A DNA stretch of 50,116 nucleotides from Escherichia sp. MOD1-EC7003 (GTDB lineage Bacteria; Pseudomonadota; Gammaproteobacteria; Enterobacterales; Enterobacteriaceae), in the NCBI RefSeq assembly GCF_002965065.1, contig NZ_PTRE01000084.1, positions 1 through 50,116 of the forward strand. The letters are read 5' to 3'. Every line of letters begins with the position of its first letter. The stretch's first letter is position 1. Positions 38,745 through 50,116 of the stretch are shown here, piece after piece. Below the pieces are notes generated by a model. The model saw only the letters and a program-made list of their open reading frames with translations. It was not told the origin of the DNA and did no database searches. The position numbers were made by a program, and so were the translations under genes.

Positions 38745-40193
38745 TTACGGGCGATACACCTTCACATTGTTAAAGCCCTGTTCGCGCAGATAGAGCGCCT
38801 GCAGACGGCTCATCACCCCGCGCTCACACCACAACAGCCAGGTTTTGTTCTGGTCGAGATCGCCAAATTTAGTGCTCAGTTTGTAGAACGGCAGAGAAAC
38901 CACGTCGATGCCTTCAACTTTCAGCGGCTTATCTTCTTGTTCATCAATAGCGCGAATATCAAGGATCACGTCGTTCGGGCCGAAGCCATTGACGGTTTCC
39001 ACTTCAACCACTGCCTGCTCGGTCTGCTGGGCGATTTCACGGATATCAACGTTATTCGCTTCCTCAACCACTTTATCGAGAATGCTGAAGTCGAACTTCT
39101 CTTCTTCCGCTTCAATCTTCGATTTAACCGCTTTCACCGTCGGGCTTTTGGAGATCACACCGCAATATTCCGGCATAGTACGGGCAAAGTCTTCAGTACC
39201 AATCTGGCGAGCCAGGTTGATGATGTGCTCTTTGTCGTAAGAGATCAGCGGACGCAGGATCAGCGTATCGGAGACGTTATCAATCAGGCGCAGGTTGGTC
39301 AGCGTCTGGCTGGACACCTGACCCAGAGCTTCGCCGGTGACCAGCGCCTGTACGCCGTAACGTTCAGCCACTTTAGACGCCGCACGCACCATCATCCGTT
39401 TGAGGATAACGCCCATCTGACCGTCGTCGATTTTCTCGAGAATTTCCCCGACGACCGGTTCAAAGTTAATGGCGACAAAACGCACACGGTGGGAGCTGCC
39501 AAAGCGGTTCCACAGATAATGCGCCACCTGGCGAACGCCAATTTCATGCGCCGCGCCGCCAAGGTTAAAGAAGCAGTAATGCACGCGACAGCCGCGACGC
39601 ATTAACATATAACTGGAAACCCCGGAGTCGAAACCACCGGAAATGAGCGACAGCACATCTTCCTGGGTGCCAATCGGGAAACCGCCAATACCTTCGTAGC
39701 GACCTTTGATCAGCAGCAGACGATCGTCTTCAACCTCCAGATGGACAGTCACATCCGGATTGGTTAGCTTCACGCGCGCGGAGTCAATATGCTGATTTAA
39801 ACCGCCACCGACGTAACGTTCCACATCAATCGAGCTAAAATCATGTTTGCCACGGCGCTTTACGCGTACGCAGAAGGTTTTCCCTTCCAGCTGATCGCGA
39901 TACTGCACCAACGCTTTCTCGAAAATATCGTGCATGTCGGTAAACGGCACGTCTTCGACTTCGAGAATATGGTGGATACCCGGAATACGGGTCAGGGCGT
40001 CGCGAATGGCCAGACGCTGGTTTTCATCTTTCGCGCGAACTTCGATGTTATCCCAGTGTCGGACGACAGCGAGCGTCTCATCATAGTGCTTTAAAACGTT
40101 ACGAATGTTCCCGGTAAGGATTTTTATAAAGCGCAAGCGCACAGATTGGCTTTTGATGGTGATTTCCGGGAACAATTTAATGATAAACTTCAT
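38745..40193 (-). CDS. thiI: tRNA 4-thiouridine / thiazole sulfurtransferase ThiI
   Basis: A 482-residue enzyme that transfers persulfide sulfur from IscS to tRNA uridine 8 and to ThiS for thiazole synthesis. The N-terminal ferredoxin-like and THUMP domains (about 1-165) are followed by the PP-loop ATPase [12 protein letters not shown] (about 180-191) and an AANH domain. The C-terminal rhodanese domain (about 385-482) carries the persulfide Cys456 in LLWCERGVM, and Cys344 is in [10 protein letters not shown]. It links functionally with thiL and dxs nearby. It is divergent from xseB. Confidence 0.97.
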   Translation of the reverse strand: MKFIIKLFPEITIKSQSVRLRFIKILTGNIRNVLKHYDETLAVVRHWDNIEVRAKDENQRLAIRDALTRIPGIHHILEVEDVPFTDMHDIFEKALVQYRDQLEGKTFCVRVKRRGKHDFSSIDVERYVGGGLNQHIDSARVKLTNPDVTVHLEVEDDRLLLIKGRYEGIGGFPIGTQEDVLSLISGGFDSGVSSYMLMRRGCRVHYCFFNLGGAAHEIGVRQVAHYLWNRFGSSHRVRFVAINFEPVVGEILEKIDDGQMGVILKRMMVRAASKVAERYGVQALVTGEALGQVSSQTLTNLRLIDNVSDTLILRPLISYDKEHIINLARQIGTEDFARTMPEYCGVISKSPTVKAVKSKIEAEEEKFDFSILDKVVEEANNVDIREIAQQTEQAVVEVETVNGFGPNDVILDIRAIDEQEDKPLKVEGIDVVSLPFYKLSTKFGDLDQNKTWLLWCERGVMSRLQALYLREQGFNNVKVYRP

Positions 40194-40398
40194 GGCGGCA
40201 ATGGTTCGTTGGCAAGTCTTAAGCGACTTGTATAGGGAAAAATACAGCAGCCCACACCTGCGGCTGCATCCAGGCGCGGAAGTATACCACTAACATCGCT
40301 TTGCTGCGCACATCACCTTACCATTGCGCGTTATTTGCTATTTGCCCTGAGTCCGTTACCATGACGGGGCGAAAAATATTGAGAGTCAGACATTCATT

Positions 40399-40641
40399 AT
40401 GCCGAAGAAAAATGAGGCGCCCGCCAGCTTTGAAAAGGCGCTGAGCGAGCTGGAACAGATTGTAACCCGTCTGGAAAGTGGTGACCTGCCGCTGGAAGAG
40501 GCGCTGAACGAGTTCGAACGCGGCGTGCAGCTGGCACGTCAGGGGCAGGCCAAATTACAACAAGCCGAACAGCGCGTACAAATTTTGCTGTCTGACAATC
40601 AAGACGCCTCTCTAACCCCTTTTACACCGGACAATGAGTAA
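40399..40641 (+). CDS. xseB: Exodeoxyribonuclease VII small subunit
   Basis: An 80-residue helical subunit of exonuclease VII that degrades single-stranded DNA; several copies bind XseA. The family motif [20 protein letters not shown], then [14 protein letters not shown], is present. Its TAA overlaps the ispA ATG (TAATG), and it opens the xseB-ispA-dxs-yajO operon. Confidence 0.96.
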   Translation: MPKKNEAPASFEKALSELEQIVTRLESGDLPLEEALNEFERGVQLARQGQAKLQQAEQRVQILLSDNQDASLTPFTPDNE

Positions 40642-41540
40642 TGGACTTTCCGCAGCAACTCGAAGCCTGCGTTAAGCAGGCCAACCAGGCGCTGAGCCGT
40701 TTTATCGCCCCACTGCCCTTTCAGAACACTCCCGTGGTCGAAACCATGCAGTATGGCGCATTATTAGGTGGTAAGCGCCTGCGACCTTTCCTAGTTTATG
40801 CCACCGGTCATATGTTCGGCGTTAGCACAAACACGCTGGACGTCCCCGCTGCCGCCGTTGAGTGTATCCACGCTTACTCATTAATTCATGATGATTTACC
40901 GGCAATGGACGATGACGATCTGCGTCGCGGCTTGCCGACCTGTCATGTGAAGTTTGGCGAAGCTAACGCGATTCTCGCTGGCGACGCTTTACAAACGCTG
41001 GCGTTCTCGATTTTAAGCGATGCCGATATGCCGGAAGTGTCGGATCGCGACAGAATCTCGATGATTTCTGAACTGGCGAGCGCCAGCGGGATTGCCGGAA
41101 TGTGCGGCGGTCAGGCGTTGGATTTAGACGCTGAAGGCAAACACGTACCTCTGGACGCGCTTGAGCGTATTCATCGTCATAAAACCGGCGCGTTGATTCG
41201 CGCCGCCGTTCGCCTTGGTGCATTAAGCGCCGGAGATAAAGGACGTCGTGCTCTGCCAGTACTCGACAAGTACGCAGAGAGCATCGGCCTTGCCTTCCAG
41301 GTTCAGGATGACATCCTGGATGTGGTGGGAGATACTGCAACGTTGGGTAAACGCCAGGGTGCCGACCAGCAGCTTGGTAAAAGTACCTACCCTGCACTTC
41401 TGGGTCTTGAGCAAGCCCGGAAGAAAGCCCGGGATCTGATCGATGATGCCCGCCAGTCGCTGAAACAACTGGCAGAACAGTCACTCGATACCTCGGCACT
41501 GGAAGCGCTAGCGGACTACATCATCCAGCGTAATAAATAA
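40641..41540 (+). CDS. ispA: Farnesyl diphosphate synthase
   Basis: A 299-residue prenyltransferase that condenses IPP with DMAPP and then GPP to farnesyl diphosphate, the precursor of undecaprenyl phosphate, quinones and heme O. The first Asp-rich motif is HDDLPAMDDDDLRRG (about 83-97) and the second is FQVQDDILDVVGD (about 221-233). KRLRPFLVYA marks the IPP-binding region. It overlaps xseB by one base and precedes dxs by 24 bp. Confidence 0.97.
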   Translation: MDFPQQLEACVKQANQALSRFIAPLPFQNTPVVETMQYGALLGGKRLRPFLVYATGHMFGVSTNTLDVPAAAVECIHAYSLIHDDLPAMDDDDLRRGLPTCHVKFGEANAILAGDALQTLAFSILSDADMPEVSDRDRISMISELASASGIAGMCGGQALDLDAEGKHVPLDALERIHRHKTGALIRAAVRLGALSAGDKGRRALPVLDKYAESIGLAFQVQDDILDVVGDTATLGKRQGADQQLGKSTYPALLGLEQARKKARDLIDDARQSLKQLAEQSLDTSALEALADYIIQRNK

Positions 41541-41564
41541 ACAATAAGTATTAATAGGCCCCTG

Positions 41565-43427
41565 ATGAGTTTTGATATTGCCAAATACCCGACCCTGGCA
41601 CTGGTCGACTCCACCCAGGAGTTACGACTGTTGCCAAAAGAGAGTTTACCGAAACTCTGCGACGAACTGCGCCGCTATTTACTCGACAGCGTGAGCCGTT
41701 CCAGCGGGCACTTCGCCTCCGGGCTGGGCACGGTCGAACTGACCGTGGCGCTGCACTACGTCTATAACACCCCGTTTGACCAATTGATTTGGGATGTGGG
41801 GCATCAGGCTTATCCGCATAAAATTTTGACCGGACGCCGCGACAAAATCGGCACCATCCGTCAGAAAGGCGGTCTGCACCCGTTCCCGTGGCGCGGCGAG
41901 AGCGAATATGACGTATTAAGCGTCGGGCATTCATCAACCTCTATCAGTGCCGGAATTGGTATTGCGGTTGCTGCCGAGAAAGAAGGCAAAAATCGCCGCA
42001 CCGTCTGTGTGATTGGCGATGGCGCGATTACCGCAGGCATGGCGTTTGAAGCGATGAATCACGCGGGCGATATCCGCCCGGATATGCTGGTGATTCTCAA
42101 CGACAATGAAATGTCGATTTCCGAAAATGTTGGCGCGCTCAACAACCATCTGGCGCAGCTGCTTTCCGGTAAGCTTTACTCTTCGCTGCGCGAAGGCGGG
42201 AAAAAAGTCTTCTCTGGCGTGCCGCCCATTAAAGAGCTGCTCAAACGTACCGAAGAACATATTAAAGGCATGGTGGTGCCTGGCACGTTGTTTGAAGAGC
42301 TGGGTTTTAACTATATCGGGCCGGTTGACGGTCACGATGTGCTGGGGCTTATCACCACGCTTAAGAACATGCGCGACCTGAAAGGCCCGCAGTTCCTGCA
42401 TATCATGACCAAAAAAGGTCGTGGTTATGAACCGGCAGAAAAAGACCCAATCACCTTCCACGCCGTGCCTAAATTTGATCCCTCCAGCGGTTGTTTGCCG
42501 AAAAGTAACGGCGGTTTACCAAGCTATTCAAAAATCTTTGGTGACTGGTTGTGCGAAACCGCAGCGAAAGACAACAAGCTGATGGCGATTACCCCGGCGA
42601 TGCGCGAAGGTTCCGGCATGGTCGAGTTCTCACGTAAATTCCCGGATCGCTACTTCGACGTGGCAATCGCCGAACAACACGCAGTGACCTTTGCTGCGGG
42701 TCTGGCGATTGGTGGGTACAAACCCATTGTCGCGATCTACTCTACCTTCCTGCAACGCGCCTATGATCAGGTGCTGCATGACGTGGCAATTCAAAAACTC
42801 CCTGTTCTGTTCGCCATTGACCGTGCGGGCATTGTCGGTGCTGATGGTCAAACCCATCAGGGCGCTTTTGATCTCTCTTACCTGCGCTGCATACCGGAAA
42901 TGGTCATTATGACCCCGAGCGATGAAAACGAATGTCGCCAGATGCTCTATACTGGCTATCACTATAACGATGGCCCGTCAGCGGTGCGCTACCCGCGCGG
43001 CAACGCGGTTGGCGTGGAATTGACGCCGCTGGAAAAACTGCCAATTGGCAAAGGCATTGTGAAGCGTCGTGGTGAGAAGCTGGCGATCCTCAACTTTGGT
43101 ACGTTGATGCCGGAAGCGGCGAAAGTCGCCGAATCGCTGAACGCTACGCTGGTCGATATGCGTTTTGTGAAGCCGCTTGATGAAGCGTTAATTCTGGAAA
43201 TGGCTGCCAGCCATGAAGCGCTGGTCACTGTTGAAGAGAACGCCATTATGGGTGGTGCAGGCAGCGGCGTGAACGAGGTGTTGATGGCACATCGTAAACC
43301 CGTGCCCGTGCTGAACATTGGCCTTCCGGACTTTTTTATTCCACAAGGAACTCAGGAAGAAATGCGCGCCGAACTCGGCCTCGATGCCGCCGGTATGGAA
43401 GCCAAAATCAAGGCCTGGCTGGCATAA
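41565..43427 (+). CDS. dxs: 1-deoxy-D-xylulose-5-phosphate synthase
   Basis: A 620-residue thiamine-diphosphate-dependent homodimer. It condenses pyruvate with glyceraldehyde 3-phosphate to DXP, the entry to the MEP isoprenoid pathway and a precursor of thiamine and pyridoxal. The ThDP motif [19 protein letters not shown] (about 151-169) and the catalytic Glu370 in [17 protein letters not shown] are intact. The C-terminal transketolase-like domain ends [11 protein letters not shown]. ispA uses its pathway product, which explains the operon. Confidence 0.98.
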   Translation: MSFDIAKYPTLALVDSTQELRLLPKESLPKLCDELRRYLLDSVSRSSGHFASGLGTVELTVALHYVYNTPFDQLIWDVGHQAYPHKILTGRRDKIGTIRQKGGLHPFPWRGESEYDVLSVGHSSTSISAGIGIAVAAEKEGKNRRTVCVIGDGAITAGMAFEAMNHAGDIRPDMLVILNDNEMSISENVGALNNHLAQLLSGKLYSSLREGGKKVFSGVPPIKELLKRTEEHIKGMVVPGTLFEELGFNYIGPVDGHDVLGLITTLKNMRDLKGPQFLHIMTKKGRGYEPAEKDPITFHAVPKFDPSSGCLPKSNGGLPSYSKIFGDWLCETAAKDNKLMAITPAMREGSGMVEFSRKFPDRYFDVAIAEQHAVTFAAGLAIGGYKPIVAIYSTFLQRAYDQVLHDVAIQKLPVLFAIDRAGIVGADGQTHQGAFDLSYLRCIPEMVIMTPSDENECRQMLYTGYHYNDGPSAVRYPRGNAVGVELTPLEKLPIGKGIVKRRGEKLAILNFGTLMPEAAKVAESLNATLVDMRFVKPLDEALILEMAASHEALVTVEENAIMGGAGSGVNEVLMAHRKPVPVLNIGLPDFFIPQGTQEEMRAELGLDAAGMEAKIKAWLA

Positions 43428-43467
43428 TCTCTACTCCACTCCTGCTATGCTTAAGAAATTATGCATA

Positions 43468-43668
43468 GACTCTAAATAATTCGAGTTGCAGGAAAGCGGC
43501 AAGCGAGTAAAGCCCCAGGAGCTTACATAAGTAAGTGACTGGGGTGAACGACAAATCCGCATGGAGCGGATTTGAACGCTGCTTGCAGCGGCCCTGTTAA
43601 GGGTGAGGCCCATGGATGGGCCGAATAACTCGCAGCCGCAGCACATGCAACCTGAAGTATGACGAGCA
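43468..43668 (-). repeat. RSA-like miniature element with an extra hairpin module, 201 bp (copy B)
   Basis: This is an inverted, longer copy of the element at 33313-33435. Its ends match the same inverted repeats (GACTCTAAATAATTCGAGTT on the plus strand at the left; TGCTCGTCATACTTCAGGTT on the minus strand at the right) and TA flanks both sides (43466-43467, 43669-43670). Relative to copy A it carries 78 extra bp containing three palindromes: AAATCCG/CGGATTT, CGCTGC/GCAGCG and GGCCCATCCATGGGCC. It lies between dxs and yajO, ending 16 bp before the yajO start. Confidence 0.8.
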
Positions 43669-43684
43669 TAGCGGGAGTGGCAGC

Positions 43685-44659
43685 ATGCAATACACCCTCT
43701 TAGGAAAAACCGACCTTCGCGTTTCCCGACTTTGCCTCGGCTGCATGACCTTTGGCGAGCCGGATCGCGGTAATCATGCATGGACACTGCCGGAAGAGAG
43801 CAGCCGTCCCATAATTAAACGCGCACTGGAAGGTGGCATAAATTTCTTTGATACCGCCAACAGTTATTCTGACGGCAGCAGCGAAGAGATCGTCGGTCGC
43901 GCATTACGGGATTTCGCCCGTCGTGAAGACGTGGTCGTTGCGACCAAAGTGTTCCATCGCGTTGGTGATTTACCGGAAGGATTATCCCGTGCGCAAATTT
44001 TGCGCTCTATCGACGACAGCCTGCGACGTCTCGGCATGGATTATGTCGATATCCTGCAAATTCATCGCTGGGATTACAACACGCCAATCGAAGAGACGCT
44101 GGAAGCCCTGAACGACGTGGTAAAAGCCGGGAAAGCGCGTTATATCGGCGCGTCATCCATGCACGCCTCGCAGTTTGCTCAGGCGCTGGATCTACAAAAA
44201 CAGCACGGCTGGGCACAGTTTGTCAGTATGCAGGATCACTACAATCTGATTTATCGCGAAGAAGAGCGCGAGATGCTGCCACTGTGTTATGAGGAAGGTG
44301 TGGCGGTGATTCCGTGGAGCCCGCTGGCGCGGGGGCGACTGACTCGTCCGTGGGGAGAAACTACTGCACGCCTGGTATCTGATGAGGTGGGGAAAAATCT
44401 TTATAAAGAGAGCGATGAAAATGACGCACAAATCGCAGAGCGGTTAACAGGCGTCAGTGAAGAACTGGGTACAACACGGGCACAAGCTGCGCTGGCCTGG
44501 TTGTTGAGTAAACCGGGCATTGCCGCGCCGATTATCGGAACTTCGCGGGAGGAACAGCTTAATGAACTGCTGAATGCGGTGGATATCACACTCAAACCGG
44601 AGCAAATTGCTGAACTGGAAACGCCGTATAAACCACATCCGGTAGTAGGATTTAAATAG
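43685..44659 (+). CDS. yajO: Aldo-keto reductase YajO
   Basis: A 324-residue NADPH-dependent aldo-keto reductase with a TIM barrel. DTANSYSDG supplies Asp and Tyr of the catalytic tetrad, and VVVATKVFHR and DILQIHRWD supply Lys and His. The NADP-binding end includes PIIGTSREEQLNE. It reduces small aldehydes in vitro. In E. coli it has been tied to thiamine precursor (ribulose 5-phosphate to DXP) metabolism, which fits its place after dxs. ATG at 43685 (MQYTLLGKTDLRV) gives the family length; an in-frame ATG at 43616 lies within the upstream repeat and is rejected. Confidence 0.95.
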   Translation: MQYTLLGKTDLRVSRLCLGCMTFGEPDRGNHAWTLPEESSRPIIKRALEGGINFFDTANSYSDGSSEEIVGRALRDFARREDVVVATKVFHRVGDLPEGLSRAQILRSIDDSLRRLGMDYVDILQIHRWDYNTPIEETLEALNDVVKAGKARYIGASSMHASQFAQALDLQKQHGWAQFVSMQDHYNLIYREEEREMLPLCYEEGVAVIPWSPLARGRLTRPWGETTARLVSDEVGKNLYKESDENDAQIAERLTGVSEELGTTRAQAALAWLLSKPGIAAPIIGTSREEQLNELLNAVDITLKPEQIAELETPYKPHPVVGFK

Positions 44660-44690
44660 GAATCCAGATCTGATAAGAGGTGACCAGCGC

Positions 44691-46071
<1,381 letters not shown>

Positions 46072-46076
<5 letters not shown>

Positions 46077-46590
46077 ACAGAATACCCACCGGCCAGTGAT
46101 GACCGATAAAGTACAAGATGCCTGCGGAAATCACCCCGGCGACAATATCATCTATCATGATCCCCATGCCGCCATGTACATTGCGATCAAACCAGCGGAT
46201 TGGCCACGGTTTCCACATATCCAGGATACGGAAAATCACAAACCCGGCGGCGACCCACTGCCAGTCATTGGTCGGCAGCGCCATGAGCGTGATCCACATA
46301 CCAATAAATTCGTCCCAGACAATGCTGCCGTGATCGTGCACGCCCATGTCTTTCGCCGTTTGATGACAAAGATAGACACCGATGCAGATCCCCAGCATCA
46401 CCACCAGCGAATAGAGCTGCCAGGGCAAAAAGGTCATCAGATACCAGAACGGAATCGCTGCCAGCGATCCCATCGTGCCGGGAACGATTGGACTTAATCC
46501 ACTGCCGAATCCGACAGCAAGCAGATGCCACGGATTACTCATCTTCAGGCGACTTTTCGCGACATCTTTATGGCGTGGCAAAATGGTCAT
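46072..46590 (-). CDS. pgpA: Phosphatidylglycerophosphatase A
   Basis: A 172-residue inner-membrane lipid phosphatase that dephosphorylates phosphatidylglycerophosphate to phosphatidylglycerol. [20 protein letters not shown] near residue 33, the acidic [12 protein letters not shown] and the late [20 protein letters not shown] are family features, with about four membrane segments between. Its TAG stop (46074-46072) falls within the last REP unit, so the repeat supplies the stop codon. It overlaps thiL by 23 bp, indicating coupling. Confidence 0.96.
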
Positions 46591-47545
46591 ATCCTTTCCA
46601 GTCTAACGTGACAGGTTCGCCGTCACGAATAAAACAGATCCCTTCGATATCGGCCATCATCTGACCAATACAGGTAAACGGAACTCCAAGATGCCCGAGA
46701 GCAACATCCAGCGCACCACGGTTCAGTTCCGACACCGTGAAACACAACTCGTAATCTTCACCGCCAGAGAGCGCCCAGCGCAGCGCCTGTTCCGGTTCAA
46801 CATGGCGAGAAAGCGCATCAGAAAACGGCAGCAATGCCAGGTCAATGCGTGCGCCGCAGTTGCTGGCTTTCACGATATGCCCGAGATCGGAAATCAAACC
46901 GTCAGAGAGATCGATGGCTGAATTTGCCAGATAGCGCAATGCCTGCCCCTGTAAAATACGCGGCGACGGACGGAGATGACGTTTAATTAAGTAGTCCGCA
47001 TCTTTAGCATCGGCAACCTGCAAACGGTTTTGCAAAATTGCTAACCCGGCGGCGCTATCGCCCGGTGTACCGGTCACATAAATCCAGTCACCGGGTTTCG
47101 CACCAGAACGCGTTAAGGCTCGTCCCATCGGGACAAAGCCGTGGATACCCAACGTCATTGATAATGGCCCACGCGTGGTATCGCCACCAATGAGTTGCAT
47201 ATCGTAATAATTGAGAAGATCAAACAAACTGTCGCTGAAGGACTCAAGCCACGCTTCGTCGACGTCCGGTAAGGTCAATGCCAGCGTTAGCCAGGCCGGA
47301 TCGGCGCCCATCGCGGCCAGATCGCTTAAATTCACTGCCAGTGCTTTATATGCCAGATCCGCAGGATCGATATCAGGGAGGAAGTGGTTGCCCGCCACCA
47401 ACGTATCAGTGCTGATCGCTAGGGTCTGTTTCTCGGGGATATTGAGAAGTGCACAATCGTCGCCGATGCCCACTTCAACATCAAGACGAGAACTTCTTAC
47501 TCGGTCAAAATAACGGGCAATCAGGGAGAACTCGCCACATGCCAT
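46568..47545 (-). CDS. thiL: Thiamine-monophosphate kinase
   Basis: A 325-residue PurM/AIR-synthase-fold kinase that phosphorylates thiamine monophosphate to the coenzyme thiamine diphosphate with [12 protein letters not shown] (about 27-35), [31 protein letters not shown] and [13 protein letters not shown] carry the acidic metal ligands. Dxs, which needs its product, is encoded a few kb away. It follows nusB by 77 bp with a hairpin in the gap. Confidence 0.97.
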   Translation of the reverse strand: MACGEFSLIARYFDRVRSSRLDVEVGIGDDCALLNIPEKQTLAISTDTLVAGNHFLPDIDPADLAYKALAVNLSDLAAMGADPAWLTLALTLPDVDEAWLESFSDSLFDLLNYYDMQLIGGDTTRGPLSMTLGIHGFVPMGRALTRSGAKPGDWIYVTGTPGDSAAGLAILQNRLQVADAKDADYLIKRHLRPSPRILQGQALRYLANSAIDLSDGLISDLGHIVKASNCGARIDLALLPFSDALSRHVEPEQALRWALSGGEDYELCFTVSELNRGALDVALGHLGVPFTCIGQMMADIEGICFIRDGEPVTLDWKGYDHFATP

Positions 47546-47565
47546 ACGTTATGCCTCAGCAGGTA

Positions 47566-47617
47566 AAAAAGAAAAGGCCGGCGATCGCGGAACGGTCTTC
47601 CGTGAATCTACCGGCCT
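47566..47617 (-). terminator. Attenuator-like hairpin between nusB and thiL
   Basis: On the minus strand AGGCCGG (47617-47611) and CCGGCCT (47581-47575) pair around an internal ACGG-AAGA-CCGT hairpin, followed by TTTTCTTTTTT. It lies within the operon, so partial termination with read-through into thiL is likely. Confidence 0.7.
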
Positions 47618-47622
47618 GGATA

Positions 47623-48042
47623 TTACTTTTTGTTAGGGCGAATCACAGGGGCTGCTTTATCGAGTACGCCGTTAACGAACTTATGGCTATCTTCTGCACC
47701 GAACGATTTCGCCAGTTCGATCGCTTCGTTAATGGCCACTTTATACGGCACATCGCTACGTTTAGACAGCTCATACAGCGCAATGCGCAGTACGGCTTTT
47801 TCTACCTGGCCCAGTTCTTCCAGCAGGCGGGACAAGTATGGCTTCATCAGTCCGTCGAGGTATGCGGTGTTAGTCGCCACCCCGGCCAGCAGCTCACGGA
47901 AGTACAGGACATCAACGTCTTTTACATCCTGTTCAGCCAGGAACTGGTATTCAACATCAGCGATGTCGTTCTGGGACAACTGCCAGGAGTAGAGCGCCTG
48001 GACGGCACACTCACGAGCGCGGCGACGAGCAGCAGGTTTCAC
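47623..48042 (-). CDS. nusB: Transcription antitermination factor NusB
   Basis: A 139-residue all-helical protein that, with NusE (S10), binds boxA RNA and promotes antitermination in rRNA operons. The Arg-rich N-terminus [20 protein letters not shown] contacts RNA, and the conserved [20 protein letters not shown] is near the C-terminus. It follows ribE by 19 bp on the same strand. Confidence 0.97.
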
Positions 48043-48061
48043 GGATTTCCCCTTACTAATT

Positions 48062-48532
48062 TCAGGCCTTGATGGCTTTCAATACATTAATCATTTCAAG
48101 CGCGGTCAGTGCAGCTTCTGCACCTTTGTTGCCAGCTTTGGTGCCAGCACGTTCGATCGCTTGTTCAATGCTTTCAGTGGTCAGAACCCCAAAAGCAACC
48201 GGAATTTCGCTGTCCTGGGCAACATGCGCCAGGCCGTTGCTTGCACCACCAGCGACATATTCAAAGTGGGCAGTGCCACCACGAATAACCGTACCCAGCG
48301 CAATCACCGCGTCGTATTTACCGGTTTTAGCCAGTGCACCCGCCGCCAGCGGCAGCTCGTAGGCACCAGGCACCCAAACGACGGTAATGTTTTCATCTTT
48401 TACCTGACCGATACGTTTCAGTGCGTCAATTGCACCTTCCAGCAGGCTGTCATTGATAAAGTTGTTGAAACGCGCGATGGTGATGGCGACGCGAGCGTCC
48501 GGGGTAGCAACGTTAGCTTCAATAATGTTCAT
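48062..48532 (-). CDS. ribE: 6,7-dimethyl-8-ribityllumazine synthase
   Basis: The 156-residue penultimate enzyme of riboflavin synthesis; it condenses 5-amino-6-ribitylaminouracil with dihydroxybutanone phosphate and assembles as a 60-mer or pentamer. [27 protein letters not shown] and [16 protein letters not shown] (with the catalytic His) are characteristic. ATG at 48532 ([12 protein letters not shown]) gives the family length; the open frame to 48628 is rejected. It is also called ribH. It lies 88 bp after ribD. Confidence 0.97.
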
Positions 48533-48620
48533 TTTATTCCTTCGGGTTCGAGTATGGCCCCGCAGGGGGGCGGATTTTAGCATAATATTTCGTGCGCTGC
48601 TTCCCTTTCGAGCCGGGAGA

Positions 48621-49724
48621 TCATGCACCCACTAAATGCAGGCAAACATCCGGGCCTACATGACGTATCTCTTTGAATTTAAATTGGGGAGCGTCGGCTA
48701 ATTTCTCAAGCCCCGGCAGGGTGCATAATCCGCGGGCGTCGCTGCCTAATAGTTTAGGTGCGATATAGACGATCAGCTCATCGACTAAACCCGCCTGTAG
48801 CAATGCGCCAGCGAGCGTTGGCCCCGCTTCCACCCAGATGCTGTTAATTTGCTGTTTACCCAGTTGCATCATCAGTACAACCAAATCCAGATGACCTTTA
48901 TGCTCTGGAATCAGCAAGGTACGCACCGTTTCCGGCCACTCACGAGAATCCTCCTGCGTACGCGCAAACCAGGTTTCGCCGGGCTGCTGCACAATACGAT
49001 GTTCCGGCGTCACGCGATTTTGGCTATCAATCACAATACGTACCGGCTGGCGAAGATTTTGTTGCGGATAGAGCACCTGAGTTTGTTCGTCCAGTTCAGA
49101 CCAACGCACCGTTAAGGCCGGATCGTCTGCCAGCACCGTGGTGCTGCTGGTTAATATGGCATGACTTTGCGCGCGCAGACGTTGTACATCGCGCCGCGCC
49201 TGAGGCGAAGTGATCCACTGGCTCTCACCGCTCGCCATCGCCGTGCGACCATCAAGCGATGCGCCAAGTTTTAACTGGATATAAGGAAAGCCGGTGCGCA
49301 TCCGCTTGAGAAAGCCTTTATTCAATTGTTCAGCTTCACTCATCATCAGCCCGTGGCTGACGTCAATCCCCGCTTGTTGAAGGCGATAAAGCCCACGCCC
49401 AGCGACCTGCGGATTAGGGTCTTGCATTGCGGCAACCACGCGCGCCACGCCAGCGGCAATTAATGCATCACAACACGGAGGCGTTCGACCATGATGGCTA
49501 CAGGGTTCGAGTGTGACATACGCTGTGGCGCCTTTGGCTTTTTCGCCAGCCATGCGCAACGCGTGTACCTCGGCATGCGGTTCACCCGCACGGTGATGGT
49601 AACCTTCACCGACGATTTCACCATCTTTCACAATGACACACCCAACATTCGGGTTGGGATGCGTGGTAAAACGTCCTCGTTGCGCCAGCTTTAGCGCCCG
49701 CGCCATGTAATACTCGTCCTGCAC
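48621..49724 (-). CDS. ribD: Bifunctional riboflavin deaminase/reductase RibD
   Basis: A 367-residue enzyme of riboflavin synthesis. The N-terminal cytidine-deaminase-type domain (about 1-145) carries HAEVHAL and [12 protein letters not shown], the zinc site. The C-terminal reductase domain (about 147-365) begins [17 protein letters not shown] and includes [12 protein letters not shown] for NADPH-dependent reduction. It lies 3 bp after nrdR and precedes ribE. Confidence 0.97.
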
Positions 49725-49727
49725 GGC

Positions 49728-50116
<389 letters not shown>

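Overview
The window is a stretch of Escherichia coli-type chromosome (E. coli, Shigella or a very close Escherichia). Gene order and protein sequences match the core block nrdR to pdeB/ylaB near minute 9-10 of the E. coli map, written here in the opposite orientation. Names rest on recognising the protein sequences and the conserved order; no database was searched. There are no tRNA or rRNA genes, no CRISPR array and no recognisable prophage genes.

Layout. 1-2.04 kb is a damaged end: pdeB (ylaB) lacks its 5' part, its stop codon is followed directly by the 3' part of an IS200/IS605-family tnpB, and the right end of that IS abuts about 13 codons of ybaA. 2.15-4.4 kb holds 4.5S RNA (ffs), atl (ybaZ), ybaY and tesB. 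4.6-14.4 kb holds glnK-amtB behind a sigma54/NtrC promoter, the ABC exporter mdlAB behind its Lrp-like neighbour decR, cof, ybaE, queC and fadM with a FadR-like operator. 14.5-24.4 kb is a protein-quality-control block: ybaV, ppiD, hupB, lon, clpX, clpP, tig and bolA, with sigma32-type promoters before lon and clpP and a gearbox promoter before bolA. 24.7-32.0 kb holds yajG, ampG and the cytochrome bo3 oxidase operon cyoABCDE. 32.1-34.7 kb is an accessory islet: a 5'-truncated M20 amidohydrolase, a 5'-truncated LysR regulator broken again by a small TIR element, and an intact secreted Sel1-repeat protein. 35.1-44.7 kb holds yajR, yajQ, panE, yajL, thiI and the operon xseB-ispA-dxs-yajO. 44.7-46.1 kb is a tandem REP/BIME array of about 15 units of 94-95 bp. 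46.1-50.1 kb holds pgpA, thiL, nusB, ribE, ribD and a partial nrdR, all on the minus strand.

How the genes work together. glnK-amtB is the ammonium uptake and gating pair. lon, clpXP, tig, ppiD and hupB are folding, proteolysis and nucleoid functions with heat-shock inputs. cyoABCDE makes the aerobic ubiquinol oxidase and its heme O. xseB-ispA-dxs supplies isoprenoid precursors, and DXP also feeds thiamine synthesis (thiI, thiL). ribD-ribE make riboflavin.

Most of the window is ordinary conserved core. I did not find a clearly new multi-gene system. The parts that stand out are the large BIME array whose last repeat supplies the pgpA stop codon, the two-sided truncation around the tnpB remnant, the M20/LysR pair truncated at one shared point, a pair of inverted TA-flanked miniature elements (one carrying an extra 78-bp three-hairpin module), a secreted Sel1 protein with an unassigned C-terminal domain, and a perfect 17-bp inverted repeat between yajQ and panE.
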